Origin: Trichocoleus sp.
GTDB lineage: Bacteria > Cyanobacteriota > Cyanobacteriia > Elainellales > Elainellaceae
NCBI GenBank assembly: GCA_036702865.1
Contig: DATNQD010000017.1
Coordinates: forward strand, 120,946 to 184,945
Reading direction: 5' to 3'
DNA length: 64,000 nucleotides
The first letter of the stretch is position 1. Every line of letters starts with the position of its first letter. Positions 54,946 to 64,000 of the stretch are shown piece after piece. The notes under the pieces were generated by a model. It ran no database searches and was not told the DNA's origin. It was given only the letters and a program-made list of their open reading frames with translations. Made by a program: the position numbers and the translations under genes.

Positions 54946-57900
54946 TTAGGGGGCAGGAGTTGAGTTAGAAGGAGAGCCATAGCCGCCGCCACCCGGAGTT
55001 TCAATCAGGAATCGATCGCCGGGTTGCATTTCAACCTGGGCTTTGCCGCCCAAATGTTCGATCATGCCATTGGCTCGGATAACGCTGTTGCGTCCGATCG
55101 TGCCTGCTGTGCCGCCTGCTAAACCAAAGGGAGGAATCAGGCGATGGCTCGACAAAATTCCTGCGGTCATCGGTTCGAGAAACTGGATGTGGCGAATTAC
55201 TCCACTTCCGCCGGAGTGGTGCCCTGTACCGCCGCTATTGGCGCGGATTGCAAAGGTTTCTAGCAAGACCGGGAACCGCCATTCCAGCACTTCGGGGTCG
55301 GTCAAGCGGGAGTTGGTCATGTGAGTTTGGACAGCATCCGTACCATTGAAGGTTTTGCCTGCTCCAGAGCCGCCGCAAATCGTCTCGTAATACTGATATT
55401 GGGCATTGCCAAAGGTGAAATTATTCATCGTGCCTTGGGAAGCTGCCATGACGTTGAGCGCACCATAGAGGGCATTGGCAATTGCCTGGGAAGTTTCGAC
55501 ATTGCCTGCAACAACGGCTGCTGGATAGCGAGGATTGAGCAAAGAACCTGCTGGAACAATGATCTCTAAGGGTTTGAGACAGCCCGCATTTAGAGGAATA
55601 TCATCATTCACCAGCGATCGAAAAACATACAGAACCACTGCTTTACAGATGGCGAGTGGCGCATTCAGGTTGTTGGGCTGTTGGGGTGAGGTTCCCGTAA
55701 AATCAATCCGCGCAGTGCGATCGGTGTGGTTGATCGTAATCTGTACCTGAATTTGCGTGCCATCATCCAGCGGATAGGTGAAGCTGCCGTTTTGCAACAC
55801 CTGAATCACGCGCCGCACTGATTCTTCAGCATTATTTTGCACGTGCTGCATATAAGCCTGAACCATTTCCAGCCCATAGTGCGCGACCATCCGCCGTAGT
55901 TCTTGTCCACCTCGCTCATTTGCCGCGATTTGCGCTTGTAAATCAGCCAGATTTTGGGTTAGATTTCGTACCGGATAGCGCCCACTGGTGAGAAGATGCC
56001 GAATCTCAGATTCCTGAAACTTACCGCGATCGACCAGCAGAACGTTGTCAATTAAAACGCCTTCCTCCTCCACCGTTGAGCTATAAGGCGGCATTGATCC
56101 GGGCGTAATTCCGCCAATATCGGCATGATGTCCGCGAGAAGCCAAATAGAACAGCGGCGATGTTGCCTCAATAAAAACAGGTGTAATAACTGTGACATCG
56201 GGTAAATGAGTGCCGCCGTTGTAAGGATTGTTGAGCACATAGACATCCCCCGGCTTCAGTCGATCGCCCTTTGCCTGGATCAAACTCTGGACACTCTCGC
56301 TCATCGACCCCAGATGCACCGGAATGTGCGGCGCATTCGCAACCAGTTGTCCCTGTTGGTCAAACACTGCACAGGAAAAATCCAACCGCTCTTTGATGTT
56401 GACGGAGTAGCTCGTATTTTGCAGCGTTACCCCCATTTCTTCCGCGATCGAGCGAAACAAGTTATTAAAGATCTCTAGCAGCACCGGATCAGGCTGAACA
56501 TGAGAATTAGCTGCAATCGGTTCTGCTGTCTCTGCCAGCTCCACTTTCTGTAAGACCAGATGATTGCGATCGGTCAAAACAGCCTGCCATCCTGGCTCTA
56601 TGGCATTGGTGCTGGTCGCTTCAATCAGCAAAGCAGGCCCAGAAATTCGATCGCCTGCACATAAGTCTTCCCGCAGAAAAACAGGCGTATCGTGCCAGTT
56701 GCTGTGACTATACATCTGCACCGTTTTCACCGCCGTCAAGGGTTGAGTCCGCACAGGCGCGATCGATGGAGCAGCCGGAACTTGGGTTTTGCCGATGACT
56801 TCAACCGAGATCGCTTCCACAATCAATGCTTTGTCGGGCATGGTGAAGCCATATCGCTGCTGATAGGCTTGCTCGAACTGAGCGATCATGGTCGGGCGCT
56901 CGGCAAAGTCAACAACAAGAGCGGAGTCTGTACCTTCGTAACGGAGATAAGCTTTGGGAAGGGGCTGAATTTGGGTGGCATCAATGCCCTGTTGCTGAAC
57001 TGCCACGCTGCCTTCTGCGGTCAGATCTGTGAGCACTGGCTGAAGCTGGGACAGCAGATCATCGCTCAGTTTCGCCTCGATCGATCGTTCTCGAATGGTG
57101 CTGATGTCGGCTAAACCTATCCCATAAGCCGAAAGGACGCCAGCATAAGGATGAAGGAACACCTGCGTCATGCCCAGAGCATCAGCAATTCGGCAAGCGT
57201 GCTGTCCACCTGCTCCCCCAAAACAGCAAAGCGTGTATTCTGTCACGTCATAGCCGCGCTGAATCGAGATTTTTTTGATTGCCGCTGCCATTTTATCGAT
57301 CGCGATTTCCAAAAATCCCTCTGCAACCTGTTCTGGCGTCCGAGGATCTTTTGTTTTAGCGGCGATCGTCGTTGCCAACTCGGTGAACTTCTGCCGCACA
57401 ATTTCCGGATCGATCGGCTGGTTGCCCTCCTTCCCAAAGACCTGAGGGAAAAAGTCTGGCTGGATTTTGCCGAGCATCACATTACAGTCTGTCACGGTTA
57501 AAGCACCCCCCTGGCGATAGCAGGCAGGCCCAGGATAGGCTCCAGCAGATTCAGGTCCGACCCGATAGCGAGAGCCATCGAACTTGAGAATTGAGCCACC
57601 CCCTGCCGCGACTGTGTGAATTGCCATCATGGGTGCCCGCAGCCTCACCCCTGCCACTTCTGTTTCAAAAACGCGCTCATATTCGCCATTGAAATGCGAG
57701 ACATCGGTAGAAGTGCCACCCATATCAAAGCCAATGATTTGCTCAAAGCCCGCACTCAGGCTCGTCTGGACAGCTCCGACAATCCCCCCGGCTGGCCCCG
57801 ACAAAATGCTGTCTTTCCCTTGAAACAGCCGCGCATCCGTCAACCCACCATTGGATTGCATAAACATCAGATGCGGACGCTGCGAACCGATCGCCTGCTC

Positions 57901-58632
57901 TACGTCTTCTCCGCCCCCCAACTCAGCCGCAATTCGATCGATATATCTTCGCAAAATTGGCGAGAGATAAGCATCAACTACGGTTGTATCACCCCGACTA
58001 ATCAGTTTCATCAATGGGCTAATCTGATGAGACACCGAAACCTGCGTAAAGCCGATCGATCTTGCGAGTTGTGCAGCGCGTTGTTCGTGAGCAGGATAAC
58101 GATAGCCATGCATGAAGACGATCGCACAGGCACGAATGCCAGCATCATAAGCTGCCTGGAGTTGGGGCATGAGCGTTGCTTCGTTGAGCGGAGCCAGTTC
58201 ATCACCCTGAGCACTGTAGCGTTCTTCGACTTCGATCACCTGCTCATAAAGCATTTCTGGCAGAACGATCTGCTGGGCAAAAATATCGGGGCGATTTTGG
58301 TAGCCAATCCGCAGCGCATCTCGAAAGCCTTGCGTGATCAGAAGCACCGTTCGATCGCCCTGACGCTCTAGCAGCGCGTTTGTCGCTACGGTAGTCCCCA
58401 TCTTGATGGCAGCAATCCGATCGGCTGGAATGGATGCATCAGCAGGAACACCGAGCAGATCGCGAATGCCTTGCAGGGGAGCATCTTTGTAGCGATCGGG
58501 ATTTTCAGACAGGAGTTTGTGGATGATCAGCGCACCATCAGGACGTTGAGCCACAATATCAGTGAATGTGCCACCGCGATCGATCCAAAATTGCCAGCGC
58601 CCTTGTTCCAATTGCCGTTCGTTACTGCTCAT
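54946..58632 (-). CDS. 5-oxoprolinase (fused HyuA-HyuB type)
   Basis: 1228 residues, the size of fused ATP-dependent 5-oxoprolinases that open 5-oxoproline to glutamate. The N-terminal half (HyuA-like) has [62 protein letters not shown] and [17 protein letters not shown]. The C-terminal half (HyuB-like) has [68 protein letters not shown] and TPGGGGYG. Both modules are intact. ATG 58632 was chosen over 58638 because AAAGGG is better spaced. It acts in glutathione/pyroglutamate recycling; a single gene. Confidence 0.93.
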   Translation of the reverse strand: MSSNERQLEQGRWQFWIDRGGTFTDIVAQRPDGALIIHKLLSENPDRYKDAPLQGIRDLLGVPADASIPADRIAAIKMGTTVATNALLERQGDRTVLLITQGFRDALRIGYQNRPDIFAQQIVLPEMLYEQVIEVEERYSAQGDELAPLNEATLMPQLQAAYDAGIRACAIVFMHGYRYPAHEQRAAQLARSIGFTQVSVSHQISPLMKLISRGDTTVVDAYLSPILRRYIDRIAAELGGGEDVEQAIGSQRPHLMFMQSNGGLTDARLFQGKDSILSGPAGGIVGAVQTSLSAGFEQIIGFDMGGTSTDVSHFNGEYERVFETEVAGVRLRAPMMAIHTVAAGGGSILKFDGSRYRVGPESAGAYPGPACYRQGGALTVTDCNVMLGKIQPDFFPQVFGKEGNQPIDPEIVRQKFTELATTIAAKTKDPRTPEQVAEGFLEIAIDKMAAAIKKISIQRGYDVTEYTLCCFGGAGGQHACRIADALGMTQVFLHPYAGVLSAYGIGLADISTIRERSIEAKLSDDLLSQLQPVLTDLTAEGSVAVQQQGIDATQIQPLPKAYLRYEGTDSALVVDFAERPTMIAQFEQAYQQRYGFTMPDKALIVEAISVEVIGKTQVPAAPSIAPVRTQPLTAVKTVQMYSHSNWHDTPVFLREDLCAGDRISGPALLIEATSTNAIEPGWQAVLTDRNHLVLQKVELAETAEPIAANSHVQPDPVLLEIFNNLFRSIAEEMGVTLQNTSYSVNIKERLDFSCAVFDQQGQLVANAPHIPVHLGSMSESVQSLIQAKGDRLKPGDVYVLNNPYNGGTHLPDVTVITPVFIEATSPLFYLASRGHHADIGGITPGSMPPYSSTVEEEGVLIDNVLLVDRGKFQESEIRHLLTSGRYPVRNLTQNLADLQAQIAANERGGQELRRMVAHYGLEMVQAYMQHVQNNAEESVRRVIQVLQNGSFTYPLDDGTQIQVQITINHTDRTARIDFTGTSPQQPNNLNAPLAICKAVVLYVFRSLVNDDIPLNAGCLKPLEIIVPAGSLLNPRYPAAVVAGNVETSQAIANALYGALNVMAASQGTMNNFTFGNAQYQYYETICGGSGAGKTFNGTDAVQTHMTNSRLTDPEVLEWRFPVLLETFAIRANSGGTGHHSGGSGVIRHIQFLEPMTAGILSSHRLIPPFGLAGGTAGTIGRNSVIRANGMIEHLGGKAQVEMQPGDRFLIETPGGGGYGSPSNSTPAP

Positions 58633-58829
58633 GATCATCCCTTTCCCTCAACGAAAATCAGCACCGAAATCAGCCCCTAGCCGAATTCATCGTTTGCTTT
58701 TTCAGCGCTCCTTCCGTCATCCTATTGAATCTTAGGCTGACAACCTGTCTTTTGCAGGATGTTAAATTGACGATTTATCTCTGACGATAGGAACGATCGA
58801 TCACAGCTGCCAGTTGCAATTCCTTAATT

Positions 58830-59903
58830 ATGGTTATTTGTGTTGCAGAAGATCGGCAAAGCGAAGAAATCGCTGTCAAACTGCTGTTGTTAAGTCTGTC
58901 GCGGCATTGCCCCGATGTCCCAGTTGACCTATTTTTTCCACCTGCAAATGCTCAGTTTCAGCAATGGTTGCAGCAGTTTCCTCAGGTTAAGCTGCGAACC
59001 ACCGAGTTTTCGGGTGTGTCCGGCTGGAATGTAAAACCTTATGCCCTGCTTTTGCTGCTGGAGGAAGGCCAGGATGAGGTTTGGTGGATTGATGCCGATG
59101 TGATTGTCAGCCGCGACTTTCGGCAGGCGATCGGTACACTCACAGACTCCACGCTGGTTATCACTGAAGAGGCACTGTACGGACAATATCGAGATGATAG
59201 CTATCGGGCGCGAGCCTGGGGTTTTGAAGTGGGGCGAGTCTTGCCTTTCAATTTGAATACGGCAGTGGTGCGAGTGACGGCTGCACATTTACCTTTGGTT
59301 CGGCGATGGAGATCGCTGCTAGAAACTGAGCCATATCAGCAGGCTCAAAAATTGCCGTTTGAGGCGAAGCCTTTTCACTTATTCGGCGATCAAGATGTCT
59401 TAACGGCACTGTTAGCCAGTCAAGAATTTGCTGATATTCCGCTGAAAATCTTGGAACGCGGAACTGGCATTATTCAATATTTTGGTCCCGCAGGCTTCAC
59501 ATTAAAAGAGCGGGTTACCTGTGCGATCGAAGGGCTACCCCCTTTCATTCACTGTCAGCGAGAGAAGCCCTGGCGCAAGTCAGAAAGCCCTCCGGATTGG
59601 AGAGACAAAAGACGCTACCTGGAATATGTTCAGGTTGAGGTTTCGCCTTATTCTTATCTGGCAACTCAGTATAAAAATCAGGTTGATGCCGATTTAGAAT
59701 GGCTCAAACCTCGCTCAAATTTGGGACATTTTTTGCAGATCTCGGGGCTTGGCAGCCCTGCCCTCACCGGAATGCCGATCGCATTACTTTATAGCCTCAG
59801 CCGACTGTACAAAAAATTGATGGGAAAAGACGATCGATTTAATCCAGCGATCGCTTATCAATTCGTTTGTCAGCAACAGCAACAGGATGAACAGAAGGAA
59901 TGA
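58830..59903 (+). CDS. Glycosyltransferase-like protein (GT-A fold)
   Basis: 357 residues. The N-terminal part resembles nucleotide-sugar transferases of the GT-A fold. AVKLLLLSLSRHCPDVPVDL is followed by SGWNVKPYALLLLLEEGQDE and a DxD motif in VWWIDADVIVSRDF, then LPFNLNTAVVRVT and a HLFGDQDVLTALL segment as in GT8-like enzymes. The C-terminus has a short hydrophobic stretch (GMPIALLYSLSRLY). No polysaccharide cluster surrounds it, so donor and acceptor are unknown. The start is weakly supported (no clear ribosome site). Confidence 0.75.
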   Translation: MVICVAEDRQSEEIAVKLLLLSLSRHCPDVPVDLFFPPANAQFQQWLQQFPQVKLRTTEFSGVSGWNVKPYALLLLLEEGQDEVWWIDADVIVSRDFRQAIGTLTDSTLVITEEALYGQYRDDSYRARAWGFEVGRVLPFNLNTAVVRVTAAHLPLVRRWRSLLETEPYQQAQKLPFEAKPFHLFGDQDVLTALLASQEFADIPLKILERGTGIIQYFGPAGFTLKERVTCAIEGLPPFIHCQREKPWRKSESPPDWRDKRRYLEYVQVEVSPYSYLATQYKNQVDADLEWLKPRSNLGHFLQISGLGSPALTGMPIALLYSLSRLYKKLMGKDDRFNPAIAYQFVCQQQQQDEQKE

Positions 59904-59919
59904 ATTGTTAGTGACTGGG

Positions 59920-60669
59920 CTAAGCCTGCAAACCTAATTTTGTGAAGATATTTTCTCTATCAAAACTAGTGAGTGCAACCCAGGTATAAGTGGATATCCA
60001 TTTAAACAAACCTGCAGTTTCTTGTGGAACAAAATTCTTGACAAACATGAGCACAACATAAAGATTGCCTGAAGGCAACAGCCCCCCAAATCCTAAAACA
60101 GATTTAATTTGATAGGGAATCACAAACTCGGTTTGAGCCGGAATATATTGGCTGCCGAGCGCAGTCGGAACATGGAAGATAAAGGTGCTATGAATTTTAC
60201 GATCTGAATCAATTAAAAGTCCTGGCATGGGTTCTAAAACCGTGTTAATTTCCAAGCCAAACTGCTGGATCAGGCGTGAAATCATCGGGATATTTTTGAC
60301 AAAATCCTCATTGACGAGCGGAATTGCTTTATGTCCGGTTGAACCATCTCTCGAATTCCATTGTGGCTCATCTCCTGCGGTTGCCATCAGCGTCAAGCAT
60401 TTGGTTGGTTGTGCGATCGAATCACCCTTCAAAATGCCACGTGCTGCTTCTTGAAGTTCTGTAGGTAACTCTTTGTAAGGATGAGTTTTAAACAAACGCA
60501 CAAGGGCACAGGCAGGATTTCCGGTTTGCGGATCAATACAGTTTTGATATAAGTAGCGAACGATCCGATTTGCAACTTCTTCCATGCTTATAGCATGAGA
60601 ACTGGTGCTCCGAATATCAAGCGCACAACGGTGCATATTTTCTTGCGTAAAATTTATTAAATCATACAT
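59920..60669 (-). CDS. Stand-alone cyanobacterial sensory-domain-like protein
   Basis: 249 residues from ATG 60669 (MYDLINFTQENMHRC). Distinct segments are EEVANRIVRYLYQNCIDPQT, ACALVRLFKTHPYKEL, LMATAGDEPQWNSRDGSTGH, SRLIQQFGLEINTVL, FHVPTALGSQYIPAQTEFVI and SVLGFGGLLPSGNLYVVLMF. From memory this layout also occurs as the N-terminal input region of some cyanobacterial sensor kinases; here no kinase follows. It may be a free input domain acting on a partner. Ligand and function are unknown. Confidence 0.65.
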   Translation of the reverse strand: MYDLINFTQENMHRCALDIRSTSSHAISMEEVANRIVRYLYQNCIDPQTGNPACALVRLFKTHPYKELPTELQEAARGILKGDSIAQPTKCLTLMATAGDEPQWNSRDGSTGHKAIPLVNEDFVKNIPMISRLIQQFGLEINTVLEPMPGLLIDSDRKIHSTFIFHVPTALGSQYIPAQTEFVIPYQIKSVLGFGGLLPSGNLYVVLMFVKNFVPQETAGLFKWISTYTWVALTSFDRENIFTKLGLQA

Positions 60670-60924
60670 TTCAAAGCATTTTCGAGGTAGGTTTCTACTC
60701 GGAGAAATGGACACTTCACTATTCAGCAAGGTTGTCTGATTTCGGGACGGATCAATGGCAACTGTTTAAAACCCAATTCATCCAACATGAAGCAATGACA
60801 ATCATTTATACCTAAAGTTCAAGTCAAAGTAGATCTGCTCAAAGCAAGCCTCTATCTGTCGATCGCTGGCAAGATTGAGCCGATCGCCTAAAATGCGTTC
60901 ACTTTCCTTTATTGCATCAGTTGT

Positions 60925-61608
60925 GTGGTAAATCAGCAGAACCCAAATCAGCATCCTTTTGAGATTGAAACTGCGCTCGATCAGATTCGTTTAGCTGTTC
61001 AAAAGTTTCCCAAAGCTGCCATGTTTGAACTCGCAGACCAGGGATATCGATCGCCTTTCGAGCAGCTAATCGCCTGCATTATTTCGATTCGTACCTATGA
61101 TGAGGTCAGCCTGCCGACTGCCAAGCGCCTGTTCGATCGGGCACATACACCAGCAGAAATGATTTGCCTCACGCCTGCCGAAATTCTCGACCTGATCCAA
61201 GACTGCACCTTTGCAGAATCCAAAGCACAACAAATTTGGGACATTGCCGATCGGATTGTCCAAGACTATGAGGGCTTGCTGCCTGCGGATGAGAAAGTTT
61301 TGCTGTCGTTCAAAGGGGTTGGGGCAAAGTGTGCTCACCTGACTTTAGGAGTTGCCTGCAATCAACCTTATATCAGTGTCGATGTGCATGTGCATCGGGT
61401 CACAAATCGTTGGGGTTATGTCCAAACGCGCACCCCCGAAAAAACGCTGTCTGCCCTGGAAACCAAATTGCCGCAACCCTATTGGGTCGAAATCAATGCG
61501 CTGCTTGTACCGTTTGGGAAGCATATTTGCACCGGAACTTTGCCGCGCTGTTCTACCTGTCCGGTGCTGGAGATTTGTCAGCAAGTTGGCGTGGAAAAAC
61601 ATCGGTAG
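60925..61608 (+). CDS. Endonuclease III-like DNA glycosylase
   Basis: 227 residues of the HhH-GPD family with a [4Fe-4S] loop. It has SPFEQLIACIISIRTYDEVS, the helix-hairpin-helix LLSFKGVGAKCAHLTLGVA with the catalytic lysine, the catalytic aspartate in ISVDVHVHRVTNRWG, and cluster cysteines in CTGTLPRCSTCPVLEIC. It excises oxidised pyrimidines in base-excision repair. It differs from canonical Nth in HhH details (FKGVGAKC, SIRTYDEVS), so it may be a paralogue. The start is a GTG at 60925. Convergent with the CpdA-like gene. Confidence 0.88.
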   Translation: MVNQQNPNQHPFEIETALDQIRLAVQKFPKAAMFELADQGYRSPFEQLIACIISIRTYDEVSLPTAKRLFDRAHTPAEMICLTPAEILDLIQDCTFAESKAQQIWDIADRIVQDYEGLLPADEKVLLSFKGVGAKCAHLTLGVACNQPYISVDVHVHRVTNRWGYVQTRTPEKTLSALETKLPQPYWVEINALLVPFGKHICTGTLPRCSTCPVLEICQQVGVEKHR

Positions 61609-61637
61609 GAGATGAATGGGCGATCGGTTTGCCGCAG

Positions 61638-62426
61638 TCAATATCCTGTTGCCATTAAGTCTGGTTGGTGGCTGAACGCAACATACGTGGTTGCTGTCTC
61701 AAACTGCCCATCAGGATAGAGGGAGAGCAAGCGGAACCCCGGAGACTGGTTTGCTATGCCAAACTTGGGGCTATTGGGCTGAAACTGGACACAGGTTGAG
61801 GGTGTACCTAGGTAGGTGACGCCGCACCGTGCCTGCTGAAATTCTTGGTGAATATGCCCAAAGACTGTCAGCTTCACTTGAGGATGGCGATCGATCACAG
61901 CCAGAAATTCTGCTGAGTTGTGTAATCCAATCTCATCAAGCCAGGCTGAACCAATTGGAACAGGAGGATGATGCAAAGCAATGAGAGTGGGGAGATGGCG
62001 GTAGGTCTGAAGCTGCTGTTCCATCCAATCCAGCGTTTCAGGTGTTAGTTGTCCGTATACTTTGCCAGGAGTCATGGAATTGAGCAAAAGCAAATGCCAT
62101 CCGCCTGCTTGAACGCTTTTTTGAGCTGTGATCGAACGATGATGCAGCAGTGATTCCATTCTGGGCAACCGATCGTGATTGCCTGGAATCCAATAAGTTG
62201 GTATTGCTAAAGGCGTCACTAAATCGCGAAAAAGTTGATAGGATGTTGACGTTTCATCTTGAGAGATATCCCCTGTAAATAAAAGCAGATCAGGCTGTAT
62301 TTTCTGCAATTGCGATAGCACTGCCTGGAAAGATTTTCCGGTCGGAAATCCCATCAATGTTTGGTTGAGATCGGCAAACAAATGAGTGTCAGAAACCTGA
62401 GCCAAAATAAAAGGAATTTGAGACAT
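61638..62426 (-). CDS. Metallophosphoesterase, CpdA-like (cyclic-nucleotide phosphodiesterase)
   Basis: 262 residues from ATG 62426 (MSQIPFILAQVSDTHLF). It has the calcineurin-type two-metal motifs: AQVSDTHLF, LLLFTGDISQDE, IPGNHDRL, IALHHPPVPIG and VFGHIHQEF. The pattern matches the CpdA class that hydrolyses 3',5'-cAMP, although other phosphodiesters are possible. A near-perfect CRP-type motif lies 115 nt upstream, which would link the enzyme to cAMP control. An in-frame ATG further upstream (62477) was rejected because it adds non-family sequence. Confidence 0.87.
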   Translation of the reverse strand: MSQIPFILAQVSDTHLFADLNQTLMGFPTGKSFQAVLSQLQKIQPDLLLFTGDISQDETSTSYQLFRDLVTPLAIPTYWIPGNHDRLPRMESLLHHRSITAQKSVQAGGWHLLLLNSMTPGKVYGQLTPETLDWMEQQLQTYRHLPTLIALHHPPVPIGSAWLDEIGLHNSAEFLAVIDRHPQVKLTVFGHIHQEFQQARCGVTYLGTPSTCVQFQPNSPKFGIANQSPGFRLLSLYPDGQFETATTYVAFSHQPDLMATGY

Positions 62427-62759
62427 GATTACTATTCTGGAGAAGGCAAATAATAGCGGAGCGATTCTGTCGGGCAATTTTACGTTCCACTAGTGTAAAC
62501 CCAGAGGGCTACCAAAATTCCGATCCTTCTCAGTTTTTAAAGTGATATATGTCACATCAGCTTGGTTATCTTTTACTTAATCGGTAATGATTGAGTGATG
62601 CAAAACCCGATCCTTAGAGAGACTCGATGGCAGAATGTCCTTCACTTTTGAAAGAGTCTGAACCGAATTACAGTGAGTAACTTGAGGGTAAAGATTTCAA
62701 TTTTGAGCTGATGTTAAACATTAACTGGAATCCGCTTTTGGATTACTTGGTATTTTGTG
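62427..62759. other. Intergenic region upstream of CpdA-like gene
   Basis: 333 nt between two minus-strand genes. It contains the CRP-like motif at 62541-62556; otherwise nothing was recognised. Confidence 0.5.
62541..62556. promoter_or_regulatory. CRP-type site upstream of CpdA-like gene
   Basis: AGTGATATATGTCACA matches TGTGA-N6-TCACA at 9 of 10 fixed positions, as recognised by Crp and the cyanobacterial cAMP receptor SyCRP1. It lies 115-130 nt before the ATG of the phosphodiesterase gene (minus strand). Confidence 0.5.
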
Positions 62760-63746
62760 TTATGGTTCTTTCGCTGTTGGGTTTGGCGTTGAGTGAGTGT
62801 TTGATCTTTCTGTAGAGGCGTAAAGATAAAGGGCGATCGCTGACCAGATCAAACTGAAGGTAACAGCGTGAGTTTGGGTGAACGGCTCATGATACAAAAA
62901 CACCCCAATGATTAGTTGCAAACTGGGTGCAAGATACTGAAAGAATCCAAGCGTTGAGAGACGCAATCGCTTTGCTGCGTTGTTAAACCAGAGGAGCGGC
63001 AGAGAAGTCATTACGCCCGATCCGATGAACAATCCGGTTAGCCGCCAGTCCACTCCTAAATGCCCTCCGCCAACCGCTGATTCAAACCCAACAAAGGCGA
63101 TCGCGAGCGGCGCAACCAGTAATGTTTCAACTGCCAACCCGATCAGTGGCGCAACTGGAACTATTTTTCGTAGCAGCCCATAAAAAGCAAAAGAAAAGGC
63201 TAATCCTAGCGCAATAAAAGGCACTTGCCCAAAATGCAAAACAAAGTAGCCGACACCTACACCTGCTAGCAGAACCGCAAGTTTTTGTTTCCGATTCAGC
63301 CGCTCCTGCAAAAACAATGCTCCTAAGGTCACGTTCACCAGAGGATTAATGTAATATCCCAGGCTCGTTTCAATCACGCGATCGGTATTCACGCCATAAA
63401 TATACAGCCCCCAATTGAATGAAAGCAGAGATGCGGTTAGGAAGAGAATCATCAAATTCTTGGGAGACTTCCAGAGCAACCCTAACTCCGATCGTCGCTG
63501 CTGCACCAGCAATAAGCCCATGAGAAACAGACCCGACCAGATGATCCGATGACTCAAAACTTCGATCGGGGAAGTTTGTCCAAAAAGCTTCCAGTAGATG
63601 GGCAGTAATCCCCAGGCAGCATAAGCAAAGAGCGCATAAACTGCGCCTGCTTTAATCAATGGTGGTGATTTGGGTGGTAAAGGATTCAAGGAAATAAGAC
63701 TCGATCGCAAGGAATGAACTGTACGATCATAGCGAGAACTAAACAA
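62760..63746 (-). CDS. rarD: EamA-family transporter RarD
   Basis: 328 residues. After a short leader come ten hydrophobic helices beginning AGAVYALFAYAAWGLLPIYW, then VLSHRIIWSGLFLMGLLL, FNWGLYIYGVNTDRVIETSL, GYYINPLVNVTLGALFLQER and a C-terminal LGFFQYLAPSLQLIIGVFLY. The YWKLF and GYYINPL segments are RarD signatures. RarD was linked to chloramphenicol tolerance and is a DMT-superfamily exporter; the substrate is unknown. Single gene. Confidence 0.92.
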   Translation of the reverse strand: MFSSRYDRTVHSLRSSLISLNPLPPKSPPLIKAGAVYALFAYAAWGLLPIYWKLFGQTSPIEVLSHRIIWSGLFLMGLLLVQQRRSELGLLWKSPKNLMILFLTASLLSFNWGLYIYGVNTDRVIETSLGYYINPLVNVTLGALFLQERLNRKQKLAVLLAGVGVGYFVLHFGQVPFIALGLAFSFAFYGLLRKIVPVAPLIGLAVETLLVAPLAIAFVGFESAVGGGHLGVDWRLTGLFIGSGVMTSLPLLWFNNAAKRLRLSTLGFFQYLAPSLQLIIGVFLYHEPFTQTHAVTFSLIWSAIALYLYASTERSNTHSTPNPTAKEP

Positions 63747-63893
63747 AGAAGAATCCGCATCAATCTCAGCCTTTTGACATGCCTCAATCTTGAGCCAGAA
63801 GACAGACTAAAATTGCTTTTTGTCTCATTACGATCGAGTTAAATCACAGCTAAACACAGCTACAGTTAACCTAAATAAGATGTGAACAAATGG

Positions 63894-63932
63894 TAGGCTG
63901 AGGGCATGCCTCAAATTTACCTCCTCAGCCTA
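63894..63932 (+). promoter_or_regulatory. Hairpin over the transposase start codon
   Basis: TAGGCTGAGG (63894-63903) and CCTCAGCCTA (63923-63932) are perfect reverse complements with a 19-nt loop. The last base of the second arm is the A of the downstream ATG, so read-through mRNA could hide the start. Such structures limit expression of insertion-sequence transposases. Confidence 0.55.
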
Positions 63933-64000
63933 TGGAAACGCTCGAACAATTTATTCACAGTAACCCGCCTTCTTTGGAACTCAAACGTGCTCTTGCCGTG
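63932..64000 (+). CDS. N-terminus of probable IS630-type transposase, cut by window edge
   Basis: 23 codons from ATG 63932 (METLEQFIHSNPPSLELKRA, then LAV) continuing past the edge. From memory, cyanobacterial IS630-family transposases start with LEQFIQSNPPxxELKRALAV, followed by an HTH. If so, an insertion sequence begins within about the last 100 nt and its left inverted repeat should lie between 63747 and 63931. The assignment rests on 23 residues only. Confidence 0.5.
   Translation, partial: METLEQFIHSNPPSLELKRALAV

Noticed and set aside
1..64000. CRISPR array, prophage or integrative element
   Set aside because: No regularly spaced repeats, phage genes or integrase found; only the right-edge transposase start suggests mobility.

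Overview
The window is chromosomal DNA of a cyanobacterium, probably filamentous. The evidence is the pair for an orange carotenoid protein (entering from the left edge) and a fluorescence recovery protein, a photosystem I PsaB gene, a Tic20-family protein, very frequent GCGATCGC-type (HIP1-like) octamers, and an unusually large set of sensor kinases. No rRNA, tRNA, prophage or CRISPR array was found. The only mobile-element signals are a probable IS630-type transposase cut by the right edge and a short palindromic repeat near 28.6 kb.

Layout. 1-1.3 kb: ocp (5' truncated) and frp, the photoprotective quenching switch. 1.4-7.8 kb: a small protein, an APC-family permease, a GlsB-type membrane protein, ldhA-gpmA (fermentative and glycolytic) and an aldo/keto reductase. 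8.5-10.8 kb: a psaB gene with no psaA beside it, hence a probable psaB2 paralogue. 11.2-13.8 kb: a PAS-Crp regulator with an NtcA-like recognition helix, a degenerate receiver protein, and about 1 kb of non-coding DNA holding three repeat units, each with a GTA-N8-YAC motif. 13.8-16 kb: small membrane, SH3 and Rieske proteins.

16.3-23.9 kb: a tightly overlapping five-gene unit made of an RsbQ/KAI2-type alpha/beta hydrolase, a membrane hybrid kinase, a REC-GAF-kinase of Cph1 type, an Rcp1-like receiver, and a REC-PAS-kinase-REC protein. I consider this, together with the PAS-NtcA-like locus, the best candidate for an undescribed system in the window. 24-32 kb: msrB, a DedA protein, the rppA-rppB two-component pair, an O-methyltransferase, an SPFH lipoprotein with a membrane partner, and a PGM1-related ATP-grasp ligase. 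32-34.5 kb: an RsbW-like ATPase and an RsbU-like PP2C phosphatase, i.e. a partner-switching module.

34.7-44.3 kb: mostly housekeeping and stress genes (ilvE, tic20, a FAH-family enzyme, rpsF, an unusual thioredoxin-reductase-like flavoprotein, manganese catalase, a second DedA protein) and a truncated phytanoyl-CoA dioxygenase-like gene. 44.6-53.6 kb: an XRE regulator overlapping a large hybrid kinase, then a six-PAS/GAF kinase followed by a receiver-kinase. 54-64 kb: aldo/keto reductase, fused 5-oxoprolinase, glycosyltransferase-like protein, a cyanobacterial sensory-domain protein, an endonuclease III-like protein, a CpdA-like phosphodiesterase with a CRP-like site upstream, RarD, and the transposase start.

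All functional calls come from reading translated motifs and remembered family sequences. No searches were run, so paralogue assignments, chromophore binding and operator calls are inference.
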